Below are positions 32,534 to 44,110 of a DNA stretch of 64,000 bases, piece by piece. The notes under the pieces are model-generated. The model saw nothing but the letters and a program-made list of their open reading frames with translations, was not told the origin of the DNA and made no database searches. The first letter of the stretch is position 1. Each line of letters begins with the position of its first letter. The position numbers and the translations under genes are program-made. Origin of the DNA: Leptobrachium leishanense (Eukaryota; Chordata; Amphibia; Anura; Megophryidae); NCBI GenBank assembly GCA_009667805.1, contig CM019066.1:2108001-2172000 (forward strand), written 5' to 3'.

Positions 32534-33391
32534 CTAACAAGCTAACATGCAATTTCCTGTGGCCTTCAATAATGCTTCCTTTAAATAATCCCATTTCTCC
32601 TGGACTCCCTTTAAACTCCTCCAGTCTGATAATGACTCCTTCCCACAAAATCTCATTTTAGAAAAATCTGTTTTTTTAAAGTCTAAATCTTTTGTTTTTG
32701 TGTGGTGCGGCTCCATCCCTGTTGTTATATTAAACCATACTGACTGGTGATCACTAGATCCCAAATTTTCACCTACAACAACGTCCGATACCAATCCTCC
32801 ATTTGTGAGTATTAAATCCAATATGGCCTCTTTACGGGTCGGCTCCTCAACTACTTGTGTTAGAGATAATCCCAGTAAGGAGTTTAGAATATTTGTACTC
32901 CTGGTGCACCCAGCTATTTTGGTTTTCCAGTTCACATCAGGAAGATTAAAGTCCCCCATGATAATAACTTCCCCCTTCATTGCCATTTTGGCTATTTCCT
33001 CAAGCAGCAGATTATCTAGCTCTTCTACTTGTCCAGGGGGTCTATAGATCACACCTACACGAGCTACTGTATGATTGCCAAATGTTAGCGTAACCCAAAC
33101 TGACTCTATGTTCACCTCGCTCACTTTTATTTGGTTCGTTTTTATGTTGTTTTTCACATACAGGGCCACTCCTCCTTTCCTACCTTCTCTGTCCTTTCTA
33201 TATAAAGAGTACCCCGGTATTGTTATGTCCCAGTTATTTTTCTCACTGAACCATGTCTCAGTAACCGCCACTAAATCTACTTTTTCAGCTGCCATCATTG
33301 CCTCTAGTTCATTGATTTTATTGACTAAACTGCGAGCATTTGTAGACACGACTCTGAGCTTGTCATTTTTTACCTCGCATGTTGCTTGCAC
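32534..33391 (-). pseudogene. CR1 APE-type endonuclease
   Basis: 285 codons hold NARSLVNKINELEAMM, VDLVAVTETWFSE (catalytic Glu), KGGVALYVKNNI, GVIYRPPGQ, IIMGDFNLPDVNW (GDFN), ILDLILTN and GSSDHQSVWF (SDH). All recognisable catalytic motifs are kept. It would nick DNA at the insertion site in a live element. The start at 33391 follows the end of the upstream ORF1 remnant in another frame. Confidence 0.92.
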
Positions 33392-33453
33392 CCTCCGATT
33401 TAGTTTTGGGGGACAATCGGGCAGATTGTTTTTTACCCTTTTGTCCCCCCCTC

Positions 33454-33693
33454 CTAGTTTAAATATTCCTTTGTTAAACCTTTGAACTTATCACCGAGAA
33501 CATATGTTCCCCTATGAGTAAGATGCAAACCATCTTTTTTATACAGTTCCTTTCTGCTCCAATTAGAGCTATCATGGGACACAAAGCCAAATCCTTGCTC
33601 CTGATACCATTCCCGAAGCCACAAATTGAATTCCCTATTGCGCATCTGCCTATCTTGAATGTTATGCACAGGCAAAACTTCAGAGAATGACAC
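33454..33693 (-). pseudogene. CR1 ORF1 C-terminal (esterase-like) remnant
   Basis: 79 codons end in KDGLHLTHRGTYVLGDKF, the D-x-x-H block seen at the C-terminus of SGNH esterase domains in CR1 ORF1 proteins. The TAG stop at 33454 is about 60 bp before the ORF2 start. The rest of ORF1 is lost through 5' truncation at 33724. Confidence 0.7.
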
Positions 33694-34498
33694 AGTGGAC
33701 GCAATCTGCTGTATTTCACCTCCAAGTAACCCATTTAGTGGTGCGGTTTTTTGCTGCCCCCTGGAAAGTGAAATAGAGTGTAAATTAGTAAAATCTCACT
33801 GTATCCTTCCTGGTAAAATACTTTGCAAAAGTAAAAAAAAAATTGGGGTTTTTTTTAGGGGTGGGGCCACCCAGTGTGGGCCGCCGCCCCCTGGAAAGTG
33901 CCACCCTAGGCCTGGGCCTGGTCGGCCTAGGCCACAATACACCAGTGCCTCCCTCCCGTCTGATACTTACCTCCCTCGCCGGCTCCTGCGGCGATCTGGC
34001 ATCGCTGTTTCCAGGGGGCTGGCAGGCACGATGACGTCATCAGCAAGCGCCTGCAGTAAAATCCAGGAAGGGGAGGGGCGGCTCATTTGGAGCCCTCTAC
34101 CTCCTCAACCGTTAGCAGTAAAAAAAATAAAACTTACACTGGTGGAAAGGGGAGAGTCTCCCCTTTTCAGCGGTGTATCAATTTAACCAATTTGCTGCCG
34201 GATCGCAATTCAAACCTGGAGGTGGCTGACATCTTGGATGTCAGCCAAGCCTCTGGGTCACACCTCCACCCACTGACATCCTCACCATATGTGTGAGGAC
34301 GTTACTGGGCCAATTAACCCCCTAGCTGTCAAATGGAGATAGGGGGATCCTTTGGAAATTGTTTTTTTTTATATAAAAAAAATTGTCTGGGGGTTTAATT
34401 AAATAGGACCTAGGCTGGCATCTAAAAATTATGAGCATAAAATGGTCATAATGAGCTTATCGTACAGAGGTGAAATGGTTCAGCAGTGAAGGGGTTAA

Positions 34499-34809
34499 AA
34501 AGTAAAACCATATAAAATTGGCTATTTCTATTCTCGGGACAAAATTTTGAAACTATTTAGCATTGAAACATCAATGTCTCAGCACCATGGTTAGCTACTC
34601 AATGTAGTTTTTTTTACATTGAAACCTATGTGGGGAAAAGCCTAGTTTCTTTAAAAAAAAGTTAGGAAACCTAAACTTTCCACCAAAAAATCCAGAAAAA
34701 TGGCAAAAAATCCTAAATAATGATTAAACAAACTGGCTTTTTGCTGCAAGTGAAAAAATATTCGTGTTTTTAATAAATATCTAATAAAAACAGCGTTTTT
34801 TTTTAACAT
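34499..34809. other. Short unassigned gap
   Basis: AT-rich intronic sequence between N1 and B7 with AAAATCC-type words. No feature is recognised. Confidence 0.3.
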
Positions 34810-34812
34810 TAA

Positions 34813-35260
34813 GGCTGGGGTCAGACAAGCGTGATTTCTACGGACTGTGCGTCCGTGCACACGGACGTACGTCAGTACGGAAGACGCAGTAGTGGCCACA
34901 CAGTCCGTTTTTTTCACTGACGTATATTTTGACGGATGTAGGAGGGAAAATAAATTAAAAAGCAAAACCATTTTGTCCGTGAAAAATGCTGGACGTATAA
35001 ATGCAGTCCGTCTGACCACGTTCCATCACTCACACACAAAGCTATGCAGACGTTGCGGACGCAGCACACTTTGTGCGGCCATTCTAGGGGTTGTACGTTC
35101 TTGCCTGCCTTCCGTCCGTTTGCCGTGGCCGTGGTGCGTCCGCAGTTCAGTGCGGACGTACTTTGTGTAACAGGCTCCAATGTACTTTCTTTCATGCTAT
35201 CACGGACGTACTTTTAGGCGCAATCACGGACGTGAACACTACGCTCGTCTGACCCCAGCC
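34813..35260. mobile_element. MITE family B, copy B7, TAA duplication
   Basis: GGCTGGGGTCAGACAAGCGT to CGTCTGACCCCAGCC, with TAA at 34810-34812 and 35261-35263. Same subgroup as B3, B10 and B11. Confidence 0.9.
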
Positions 35261-35545
35261 TAAAAGCTATAGGTGAATGCTATAAATTGCAATGTTAAAA
35301 AAAATCCCTGTTTTTATTACTTTGAAATAATTTTGTTCCCTTTTTTGTTTGCTCGTGTCATTTTTCATTCTGTTTATTATTATTTTTTCGTTTTGGAACA
35401 TTTTGCTCCGTTTTGGTCATTTTCATTCCATTTTTGTCATTTCGGATCATTTTCAGTCCGTTTGATTTAATTTCGGATTGTTTTCAACATAACGTTTAGT
35501 CATTTTCGGCTACAGCGATTTGTAATATCGGACAGCTGATATTAC

Positions 35546-35760
35546 CACGGTTATTCAGAGAGCGGTGAAAAGCAGGAGAATGACTGGAGAATGGAAAATT
35601 CTAGGTCAAAATAGCCAAACCAGAAAAATTCTCCCATTCATCTCGCTTTCCAAATTGGCTATTTTGACCTAGGAGAAATTTTCTGGTTTGGCTATTTTGA
35701 CCTAGAATTTTCCATTCTCCAGTCATTCTCCTGCTTTTCACCGCTCTCTGAATAACCCTG
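35546..35760. mobile_element. MITE family A, copy A6, TAC duplication
   Basis: CACGGTTATTCAGAGAGCGG to CTCTCTGAATAACCCTG, with TAC at 35543-35545 and 35761-35763. It is longer than A3 because the central TTTTGACCTAG block is partly duplicated. The flanking TTCGG/TTTTCATTCC-rich sequence (35330-35540) and the ACGCACATGTCTA word near 35821-35833 suggest a decayed hAT element around it. Confidence 0.85.
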
Positions 35761-36124
35761 TACGTTTTACAAAAAAAAAAAATTCAAATCTCGGACAAAA
35801 ACAAAATTTTGACGAAGCGAAACGCACATGTCTATTTGCGGTGCACTTTCCTTCAGGCCTACCACAAACCGACTGACAGCCTAAGGCTGCCAGATGTTTT
35901 TTTTTTAACTCTTTAATGCTTACTAATATTACATCCCTAATGCTAAACCTCACAAAAAATTCGTTAGCGCAATCATGCGCTAGCTTGTGTGAGCTGACTG
36001 TACTTGGCGCATGCTATACTTAACATGGGGAGCGCAATCAGTAATTAGCGTTAGGATGAGTAAGATATTACAAAGTACCGCACTGATGGGTTAACCAAAA
36101 AGTTAGCGTAATCTAAAAGCTGGT

Positions 36125-36394
36125 GCTATCAGATTACACTTTTGCAGAATCATTTAGCACCCCCATGACATCCAATACTCGCCTCTCATCCCGCGGCTAG
36201 AACGTTGGTCCAATCTGCCTCTTCTTGCCGCCGGGAGCAGAGTGAGACTGAGGACAAATAGCCTCCAGTCTCCCTCCGTGATCACTCTGTGGCACTGTGC
36301 AATCCCGCCCCCGGTACCGCGTGTATTACAGAGGGTAGCGCATCGTTCCAGGGCAAGGTGCCGAAGTAGCGCTTGCTCCGGAATCGAACACTAA
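36125..36394. repeat. Repeat family S, copy S2
   Basis: Matches S1 at 28125-28440 over several blocks (ACTCGCCTCTCATCCC, CGCCGGGAGCAGAGTGAGACTG). Confidence 0.55.
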
Positions 36395-36524
36395 GGGCAG
36401 TATTACAATGTTGGTGCTAACTTATCCAGAGCTGTTGTTAACGTAACAGCTCCATAGGCTATAATGGCTCTGGTAAGTTTACAACAGCTCTGGTTAAGTT
36501 AGCACCAGCTTTGTAATTTTGCCC
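36395..36524. mobile_element. Palindromic MITE family D, copy D1, TAA duplication
   Basis: GGGCAGTATTACAATG and the inverted TTTGTAATTTTGCCC enclose CTAACTTATCCAGAGCTG...CAGCTCTGGTTAAGTTAG. TAA flanks both ends (36392-36394 and 36525-36527). 130 bp, non-coding. Confidence 0.82.
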
Positions 36525-36621
36525 TAAAAAGGGGATGCTACGGGGAAACCTGCAGGCACAGGTTTTCCCCATTAGCTTTCCTGTTTTAGCTTGAGGAAGG
36601 GGAATAGGGTCAAGTCTTTCA

Positions 36622-37179
36622 GGACAGTATTACAAAGCTGGTGCTAACTTAACCAGAGCTGTTGTTAACGTAACAGCTCCATAGGCTATAATGGCTCTGG
36701 GAAGTTTACAACAGCTCTGGTTAAGGCTAGGGTCAGACGAACGCATTTTTATGTTGTCTGTGAAAAAGTGCGTTCGAACGAATGGACGCATTTTTTCACA
36801 GAATACGTGATAGTGGTCATACGATGCGCATTTTCGTCCGTGATTTTGTACGGATCATCAATAAAACTCTTTTTGTGTCTGGACGTTATGTAGGCCGGAC
36901 ATTAGCAGCGTCTGACGTCTCCTAATCACGCACACACGCCGCTAGCAGACGCAGCGCACTCTGTACGTCAGTACCTGCGGTTTCACGTTCTCGAAAAAAT
37001 GCGTTCATTTTCCACTTGCGTTGCGCAGCCGGACTTTTGTGCGACCGTACTTCGTATATTGGCCGTCATTGCCCGGCATCTGCTGCTAGCACGGCCGTGA
37101 TTAAGTGCGCCAGAACGCGCGTTCGCACTGCCTCAGTCTGACCCTAGCCTAAGTTAGCACCAATTTTGTAATATGGCCC
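36622..37179. mobile_element. MITE family D, copy D2, split by B8
   Basis: Left half 36622-36724 and right half 37150-37179 match D1. Joining them across B8 restores GCTCTGGTTAAGTTAGCACC as found in D1 and D3. Confidence 0.85.
36725..37149. mobile_element. MITE family B, copy B8, in D2 with TAA duplication
   Basis: GGCTAGGGTCAGACGAACGC to CAGTCTGACCCTAGCC. TAA at 36722-36724 and 37150-37152. The unbroken site in D1 (CTGGTTAAGTTAGC) contains TAA once, so the 3-bp duplication is demonstrated, not guessed. Confidence 0.95.
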
Positions 37180-38986
37180 TTTAGAGTTTTGTCTAAAAGC
37201 ATGAAGATTGTATCTGAACTTGGTGAAACTATATTTATTCTGCCTTCTAAAATGTCACATTTATTTCTCCTTGGGTAGAGAATACCTGCTCCTACGTTTC
37301 ATACCTTGCCAAATACAAACACATCAGTAACGAGCAGGACGCTCTTGTGTTTAAGCCAGGGAGTGTGCAAAATTCATGTGTTAAATTCAATCCCTTACTA
37401 CGATTACTATCAAGATGCGGGTCGTGGTGTTCAGTGTCACAGCCTGGTGTAAAACCAGGGTTGGCGTCTGCGTTCTTGAGAGCCCGTTTCTGGGGGAAAA
37501 CGTGGCCTGTGCACAGGTATACTCACGTACTGGTTGACACCCCTCTCTAATGACCCGTCATGTGAACGATGTCTCAGATTAAGAGCTGGTCATTAAAGGC
37601 AGGAAAACGAATTATTTAGTAATGGCTTTGCTGATGCAATGTGAGCTGACCTCTAAGTCTGGTGAACCTGGGCATGACGTGTTCATTGTAATGTATTCTA
37701 TTGAAAGTTACTTAAAAAAATATGTGGAATATACGCCACGATATAGGTGCCGGTGAAAAGTTAACTGTTTCTGGCACAAACGCCTCTAACTACAGCAAAA
37801 AGAAGAAATGCACTCAAGTGTTCAATCCCAAGCAGCAATTTTGATAGTGGGTGTTCAACTGAGCATGCCCAGGCTCCCAGCATGCATACAACGGAGAAGA
37901 GGGTCTAGGACGGCCTGGACCCTGATCTGTATTCTATTTAAAACAAGATGAGGCCCATCAGTCATGTAAAGGGACAATGGAGCAAAATGGAACCGGCAAA
38001 GCCACAATGGGGGTGAAAGGATTCGGCAAAATGGGGTGCGAGTGATCAGATAAAGGCTCATTAAAATCACCAGCTTTGGGGTGCGTGGCCGGCTGCGAAT
38101 CGGAGAGGACGCGTGTCTCTGGAGCTCCGACCCATCTCTCTCTTCTAGGTTCGAGACCACTGGCGTCTGGCTCAATGGAGTCCTATGGACTCCATCGAGT
38201 GGATGCTCGCGGTGGCGCTCAACGCTGCCGCAAGCATCCCGGGGCTTTGCGCCCGGTAACAATGCAGGCAGCTCTTTTAGCGCCTGCATTGTAATTCCAC
38301 GCTAAAATGGGGGACGCTAGGGGAAAAACTGCGGGCACAGTTTTTCCTCCCTTGCGCCCCCGTTTTGCGTGGAGAATGTAATTTAGCTCTATGTATCTTA
38401 TAAGAGTATGATTCTTTAGGCCCTGCGAGGCCTTCTCAGCTGACCGGTTTGTGACCCTCTTTACAAAATAAAAATGTTAAATATATAAAAGAAAAAAAAA
38501 ATCACCAGCTTTAAGACCTTGAGGTCCTTAACCCAGGTGATCTTGGTCACAAAGTAATATATAATTCTTGCATATTGTAGGAAAGTAATCTGCAAGTTTG
38601 TTGTATAATTTGCTGTTTATTAATTAAATGCAGCAGCCCTGTAAGGTCATGTTAGCTGGAGGTTAATAGCTTGAATTCTGGAAAAGCAGTCTCAGGAGAT
38701 CTTCTATCTGACGCACAATGAGACTGCAAAGTGTGATTTGCTTTATATTATAATAAAAGACCACGACTTAACAACTCTCCTTAAAGAGCAAAGAATAATA
38801 AAACAAGTAACCAGAGATTTTACAGTCAATACGGTGAAGTAGAGACATTTACCTTATTTTCAGAGACAAATAAGTAAGCGGTAATGTAAAATTAGATTCT
38901 TTTGGCATGGCAACATTTGTGGCAAGGTCAAACTAATGTGTTAGGTGGCTACAACAGGATTAAAGGTGAATCAAACATCACTTTAA
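37180..38986. other. Unassigned intronic sequence with a loose S-family relative
   Basis: 38060-38390 shows S-like words (GGAGTCCTATGGACTCC palindrome, CGCTAAAATGGGGGACG). The rest has no recognised exon or repeat. The 144-residue reverse frame at 37855-38289 has no family resemblance. Confidence 0.35.
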
Positions 38987-39041
38987 GGCTGGAGCCACAC
39001 GAGCGTACTAAATGTGTGTGTTGTAATGGACATACTTTCCC
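38987..39041. mobile_element. Truncated family C/B-type MITE end
   Basis: GGCTGGAGCCACACGAGCGT after TAA looks like the left end of the C1 family. It breaks off where the L2 LINE begins. Confidence 0.6.
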
Positions 39042-40706
39042 CGCATTGACTTGTACTTTTAACCTCTCCCTCTCCTCTGGAGTCTTCCCCTCTACATTCA
39101 AACATGCTCTGATCACCTCTGATCATCATTCTAAAGAAGCCATCTCTTGACCCCACATCGTATCAAACTACCGTCCCATCTCTCTGCTCCCCTTTTTCTC
39201 CAAAATCCTAGAACGCCTGATCTATAACCAGCTCACCAATTTCCTCACTGCTAACTCTCTACTCGATCCGTACCAGTCCGACTTTTGCTCCCAACAAACT
39301 ACTGAGATGGCTTGGACCAAGGTGACTAATGATTTAGTTGCTGCTAAAACCAAAGGTCACTTCTCCCTGCTTATTCTTCTTGACCTTTCCGCTGCATTTG
39401 ACACTGTTGACCACCCTCTCCTGCTCTTCACGCTGCGGCAACTTGGCATCAGTGACACAGCTCTCTCTTGGTTCTCTTCCTTTCTCTCTCTTCGCTCCTT
39501 CAGTGTCTTCTTCACTGGTGCATCTTCACCACCAGTTCCTCTTTCTGTTTGGGTACCTCAAGGCTCTGTTTTGGGTCCCCTACTCTTCTCGATCTATACC
39601 ACCTCTCTTGGCAACCTCATCTCTTTCTATGGACTTCAATATCACCTCTATGCTGACGACACCCAAATCTACCTTTCCGCTCCCGATCTCTCTCCTCTTG
39701 TGTAGGGCTGTATTACAGTCGGCCTATCAGCTGTCTCCGACTGGATGCCTTCCTGTTTTCAAAAGCTCGACCTTTCTAAAACTGATCTTCTCGTCTTCCC
39801 TCACTCTAAAACCTCCATTCCTGCACCCATTTCCCTTCAGTTGAATGGTGCCACCATTACTTCTACCTCTCAGGCTCGTTGCCTTGGTGTCCTCTTGGAC
39901 TCCGATCGATCCTTTACTCCTCACATTCAGTCACTAACCAAATCTTGCTACTTCCACCTAAAAAACATTGCACGCCTCCGTCCCTGTCTTAATCATGACT
40001 CTGCTAAAATGCTCACCCAAGCTCTTATTATCTCCCACCTTGACTACTGTAACCTCCTTCTCTCTGGCCTTATGATGTCCCAGATTCTGCCTCTGCAGTC
40101 TATAATGATTTCCGGCGCCAGGCTCATACACCTCACCTCCCGAACCTTCCACACCTCACCCATTTATCAATCTCTACACTGGCTTCCTGTTTCCTTTAGA
40201 ATCCAATTCATTATATTGGTCCTCACGTACAAAGCTCTCAATAACTGCGCCACTGCCTACATCTCCTCCCTCATTAGCAGGTATATCTTGTCCCGACCAC
40301 TTTCATTGGCCAATGATCTGATGCTATCAGTTCCTCATACCCTCACCCCCGACTCTCGCCTTCAGGACGTCTCTCGAGCTGCCCCCTTTCTATGGAACTC
40401 CCTCCCCCGCAACATTAAAGAAGTCTCTGAAAACACATCACTTTAGAGAAGCCTATCAGCTCACTCCATAATCCCCCCACTGTACATTGCTTGCTCCGTC
40501 TTCCCACACAGCTCCCCACTACTTCACATACTCTGCTATTCATTTTCAACTAATGTGGAGTGTCCCCCCTCTCCTCTTAGATTGTAAGCTCTCAAGCAGG
40601 GTCCTCCCTCCTTCTGTTCTGTGTGTGTAACGTGTTTGTATATTTTGTCATTCTGTTTCTCCCATTATACGGCGCTTTATAAATACTTGTAACTAACTAA
40701 CTCAAC
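39042..40706 (+). mobile_element. Second L2 LINE, 5'-truncated
   Basis: Starts inside the RT fingers (TCTFNLSLSSGVFPSTF) and runs to a 3' UTR with CGGCGCTTTATAAATACTTG and (TAAC)n near 40690. It is a different subfamily from the L2 at 23131. B9 follows immediately. Confidence 0.9.
39307..40446 (+). pseudogene. L2 reverse transcriptase with an in-frame stop
   Basis: 39307-39705 and 39745-40446 are the same frame, interrupted by a TAG at 39703. The first part has [30 protein letters not shown] and [12 protein letters not shown] (YADD). The second has RCLGVLLDSDRSFTPHIQSL and APFLWNSLPRNI. A further defect upstream of 39307 (TGA in the fingers) adds to the decay. Confidence 0.9.
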
Positions 40707-40709
40707 TAA

Positions 40710-41123
40710 GGCCGGGGTCAGACGAACGCAGTGCGAACGTGTGTTTAGCCGCATTTTATTACGGCCGTGGTAGCAGCAAATGACGTCCAATGATGGCCAA
40801 CATACAAAGTACGGCCGCACTAAAGTCCGGCCCGCGCAACGCAAGCGGCAAACAAATGCATTTTTTCAATAGCGTCGAAACTCTAGTACTGACGCACAGA
40901 GTGCGCTGCGTCGGCATAGCGGCGTGTGTGCGTGATTAGGAGACGTCAGACGCTGCACATGTCCGGCCAACATCACGTTTGTTTTTTATAGCTCCGTCAA
41001 AAATCACGGCCGTAATTGCACATCGTATGACCGCTACCTTGTATTCCGTCAAAACGCGCGTCCATGCGTTCGGACGCACTTTTTGTCGGTAGACATTAAA
41101 AATGCGTTAGTCTGACCCTAGCC
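40710..41123. mobile_element. MITE family B, copy B9
   Basis: GGCCGGGGTCAGACGAACGC to GTCTGACCCTAGCC. TAA before and TGA after, taken as a mutated duplication. The body follows B1 and B4. Confidence 0.87.
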
Positions 41124-41530
41124 TGAGGCAACAGATTCTGCCTCGTCTTTTGATCTGAGCGCAGAGAAAAACAGTTCTTCAGTTTTTTAAAATGTCGTTT
41201 TCTTTTACGAAAAACGAAAATTTAAATAGTCATTTTGGCATTTTTTATTTTTATTTGGGGGGTAGGGGCTCTCCACATGTTTGTGCCTACAGGCTCCTGA
41301 GGTGCAAATCCGGCCCTGGACACAGCCAAGGATTGCTCGAGAGACGATCATACCATTGACAGGTTGGTCCACCCACACACCCAAGATCAGAGCAGCATCA
41401 TGGATTCAACACGACTTTCTATTATTATCTCGCCCTTTCGTGAAGGGATTAAAACACACTTTTCTAAGTGACCATAAAGTCATGCTTTACTAAAATGGTG
41501 CATATGATACATTGAATAAGATATCCCTCC
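41124..41530. other. Unassigned intronic sequence
   Basis: No feature recognised. AATCCGGCCCTGG near 41307 is a word seen in many vertebrate repeats, but too short to assign. Confidence 0.3.
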
Positions 41531-41533
41531 TAA

Positions 41534-41982
41534 GGCTGGGGTCAGACGAGCGCAGTGGTAACGTCCGTGTTGCTGCACATAAGTACGTCCGTGATAGCAT
41601 ACAATTGTGTTAAATGGAGCCCCACACACAAAGTATGTGCGCACAGAAGTGCGGGGGCATGACGGACGCTGCAAACGGACGCAGGTTAGGCAAGAACGTA
41701 ATACTGCTAGAACGGACGTGCGGAGTGCGCCACGTCCACAACGTCTGCATAGCTTTGTGTGTGAGTGATGGAGTGTGGTCAGACAGACTGCATTTATACG
41801 TCCAGCATTTTTGAGGGACAGATTGTTTTTTCATTGTAATTTATTTTTCCCTCCTACATCCGTCAAAAAATAACTTCAGTGAAAAAACGGACTGTGTGAC
41901 CACTACTGCGTCATCCGTACTGACGATGTCCGTACTGCACGGACGTACAGTCCGTAGAAATCACGCTCGTCTGACCCTAGCC
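41534..41982. mobile_element. MITE family B, copy B10, TAA duplication
   Basis: GGCTGGGGTCAGACGAGCGC to GTCTGACCCTAGCC, TAA at 41531-41533 and 41983-41985. Same subgroup as B3. Confidence 0.92.
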
Positions 41983-41985
41983 TAA

Positions 41986-43107
41986 GGGATGCTGCGTAAG
42001 AAGGTTCCTTCCATGCATGGGTGACATTACATTGAGGCAGCCTGAGCAAAACTCACTGCAGCTACAATAAAATGCATCCCCGCCAAAGATATCATAGCAG
42101 AATATTTACCCCACTGCATATAAATTACTTGTAAGGCATTATTGTAAAGCTGTGTGAGGGCCTTTCATTTCTCCTCCGTATGGGAACAGCCTGGACTGAT
42201 GGCTGGCAAGCAAGACATTTGAAATCCAGTGAGGAGGCAACGTCCTCTTTACCCCTGGGTCCCAGGCACAAGGACCTGGTTTTACATCCTCCCACCCCTG
42301 GTTCTGTTTTTCTGTAAAGGCAGTCACAGCTATGACTGTAGAGACTCCTTTCATGCCATGAAATCTCGGTAAGAGCTCTGGGAGAGTTGGTTCTCTGATC
42401 GGCTGGTGATGTAAGAGGGACCAACTGTGGTAATGGTTTCGGAGTACCTGCAAGGGGTGAAATCTCCTGTAGATACCAGAGAAAGTGTAAAGAGTAAAAT
42501 TTTTAAAGACATTTTCAGATTTCCTTTATATGAAATTAAAATATAACAATACTACCATTCAACTGATGTTTTCAATTCCTGAGACCCTCCTGGATCCAAG
42601 GGTCACACCATTTGGAGAACTGTCATCACCATCACCAAAACTGCTGGACAGGATGACTCTAGGTGCACAAAGCTCTCATGCTCCTGGCTGCTGCTAAGTG
42701 CTGTCATTTGGAGTGAATGATGTCAAACTAATGGATTACCTTACTTCTAGGGTTCATAATAGCATAACCTGATTTCCAAAAGTGAGGCACATATTGGACG
42801 ATCATCTACTTACTCGATGACCTCTCTTGGTAGTTTGGCTAGCGGTGGTTGAATGATACCTGAGCTTAGTATCCACGGTTGCAGTCGGTACCAGGGCTGT
42901 TATCAAGGGGTGACAGCCGATGATGGGTTCATGGGTCTGGCAGCTCCAAGGACCTTATGTGCGATGTCTCCTTCTGCTGTAGCAGTCACAGGCGGATCAT
43001 GCAAAACGAGTGGCTCCTGTATCAGCTCTCTGTACCAGAAATCCAGAGAATTCTGTGCTCTGCTCGGGAATGAGGCTGACTCCTGGGAAAGGGTCTTCCT
43101 TCACCCC
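41986..43107. other. Unassigned intronic sequence
   Basis: Apparently low-copy. Forward and reverse frames of 90-104 residues (42125-42453, 42853-43125) have no domain resemblance and no convincing splice framing. Confidence 0.35.
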
Positions 43108-43250
43108 AATCTCTCTAGATTGTAAACTCCTATGAACAGGGCCCTCTACACCTCTTGCCTAAGTCCTATGTTTGTTTATTTGCATCTTGTTCCCTTCGGT
43201 TATTGTAAAGCGCTGTGGAAACTGTTGGCAATATATAAATTATGATAATA
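43108..43250 (+). mobile_element. L2 3' tail fragment
   Basis: TCTCTAGATTGTAAACTCCT, then GTTATTGTAAAGCGCTGTGG and ATATATAAATTATGATAATAATAA, match L2 3' ends. Confidence 0.8.
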
Positions 43251-43254
43251 ATAA

Positions 43255-44110
43255 GTGTGGAAGGGGAATGGTCCTGACCAATGAGCCTGGGATGGAGAAA
43301 TGGCCTGGCCACTGAGGATGGGATGGGGAAATAGCCTGACCACTGAGGATGGGATGGGGAGATGGCCTGGCCACTGAGGATGGGATGGGGAAATAGCCTG
43401 ACCACTGAGGATGGGATGGGGACATGGCCTGACCACTGAGGATGGGATGGGGAGATGGCCTGACCACTGAGGATGGGATGGTGAGATGGCCTGACTACTG
43501 AGGATGGGATGGGGAAATAGCCTGACCACTGAGGATGGGATGGGGAGATGGCCTGACCACTGAGGATGGGATGGGGAAATGGCCTGACCACTGAGGATGG
43601 GATGGGGAAATATGACCACTGAGGATGGGATGGGGAGATGGCCTGACCACTGAGGATGGGATGGGGAGATGGCCTGACCACTGAGGATGGGATGGTGAGA
43701 TGGCCTGACCACTGAGGATGGGATGGGGAAATAGCCTGACCACTGAGGATGGGATGGGGAGATGGCCTGACCACTGAGGATGGGATGGGGAAATGGCCTG
43801 ACCACTGAGGATGGGATGGGGAAATGGCCTGACCACTGAGGATGGGATGGGGAGATGGCCTGACCACTGAGGATGGGATGGGGAGATGGCCTGACCACTC
43901 AGGATGGGATGGGGAAATAGCCTGGCCACTGAGCCTGGGATGGGGAAATGGCCTGACCACTGAGGATGGGATGGGGAAATGGCCTGACCACTGAGGATGG
44001 GATGGGGAAATGGCCTTACCACTGAGGATGGGATGGGGAAATTGCCTGAGCACGGAGGATGGGATGGGGAAATGGCCTGACCACTGAGCCTATGATGGGG
44101 AAATCTCCTG
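43255..44110. repeat. 31-bp minisatellite, about 27 copies
   Basis: The unit is close to GCCTGACCACTGAGGATGGG followed by ATGGGGAAATG, with AAATA/AGATG and GGTG variants. As 31 is not a multiple of 3, each reverse frame encodes the same 31-residue periodic peptide (HPILSGQAISPSHPQWSG-like). Long reverse frames (up to 295 residues) therefore arise with no gene behind them. Confidence 0.95.

Larger units (their letters stand above)
30533..33724 (-). mobile_element. CR1 LINE, nearly full ORF2 but frameshifted
   Basis: In minus orientation it runs from a truncated ORF1 (33693) through endonuclease and RT to a 3' end of repeated TTTCTATG octamers at 30533. These match the known CR1 terminal octamer type (ATTCTRTG). 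AGTA occurs at 30529-30532 and 33725-33728. K2 holds the uninterrupted site (CTCTGTGAGTAACCC on the K1 strand), which fixes both ends. Confidence 0.93.
28672..33947 (+). mobile_element. hAT element K1 (holds CR1 LINE and B6)
   Basis: The left end CAGTGGTGTATTTAGG and right end AATACACCAGTG are inverted. CCTCCCTC is duplicated exactly (28664-28671 and 33948-33955), the 8-bp hAT signature. Without the CR1 LINE and B6 it would be about 1.65 kb, close to the size of K2 without its insert. The interior has a minisatellite (29020-29880) and a J-like portion (30035-30530). No transposase is present. Confidence 0.92.
28574..34494. mobile_element. TTAA-flanked element N1, host of hAT K1
   Basis: The left end ACCCTTCTCGACCACTGACG and right end CAGCAGTGAAGGGG are imperfect inverted repeats. 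Each has TTAA immediately outside (28570-28573 and 34495-34498). TTAA targets are typical of piggyBac-like and T2-type elements. The interior has GATGTCAGCC...stem words near 34228-34250. Most of the 5.9 kb is the younger K1. A second family member, N2, is at 45148-48973. Confidence 0.72.

Noticed and set aside
37855..38289. 144-residue reverse frame
   Set aside because: Overlaps an S-like repeat with palindromic words. No domain and no splice framing.
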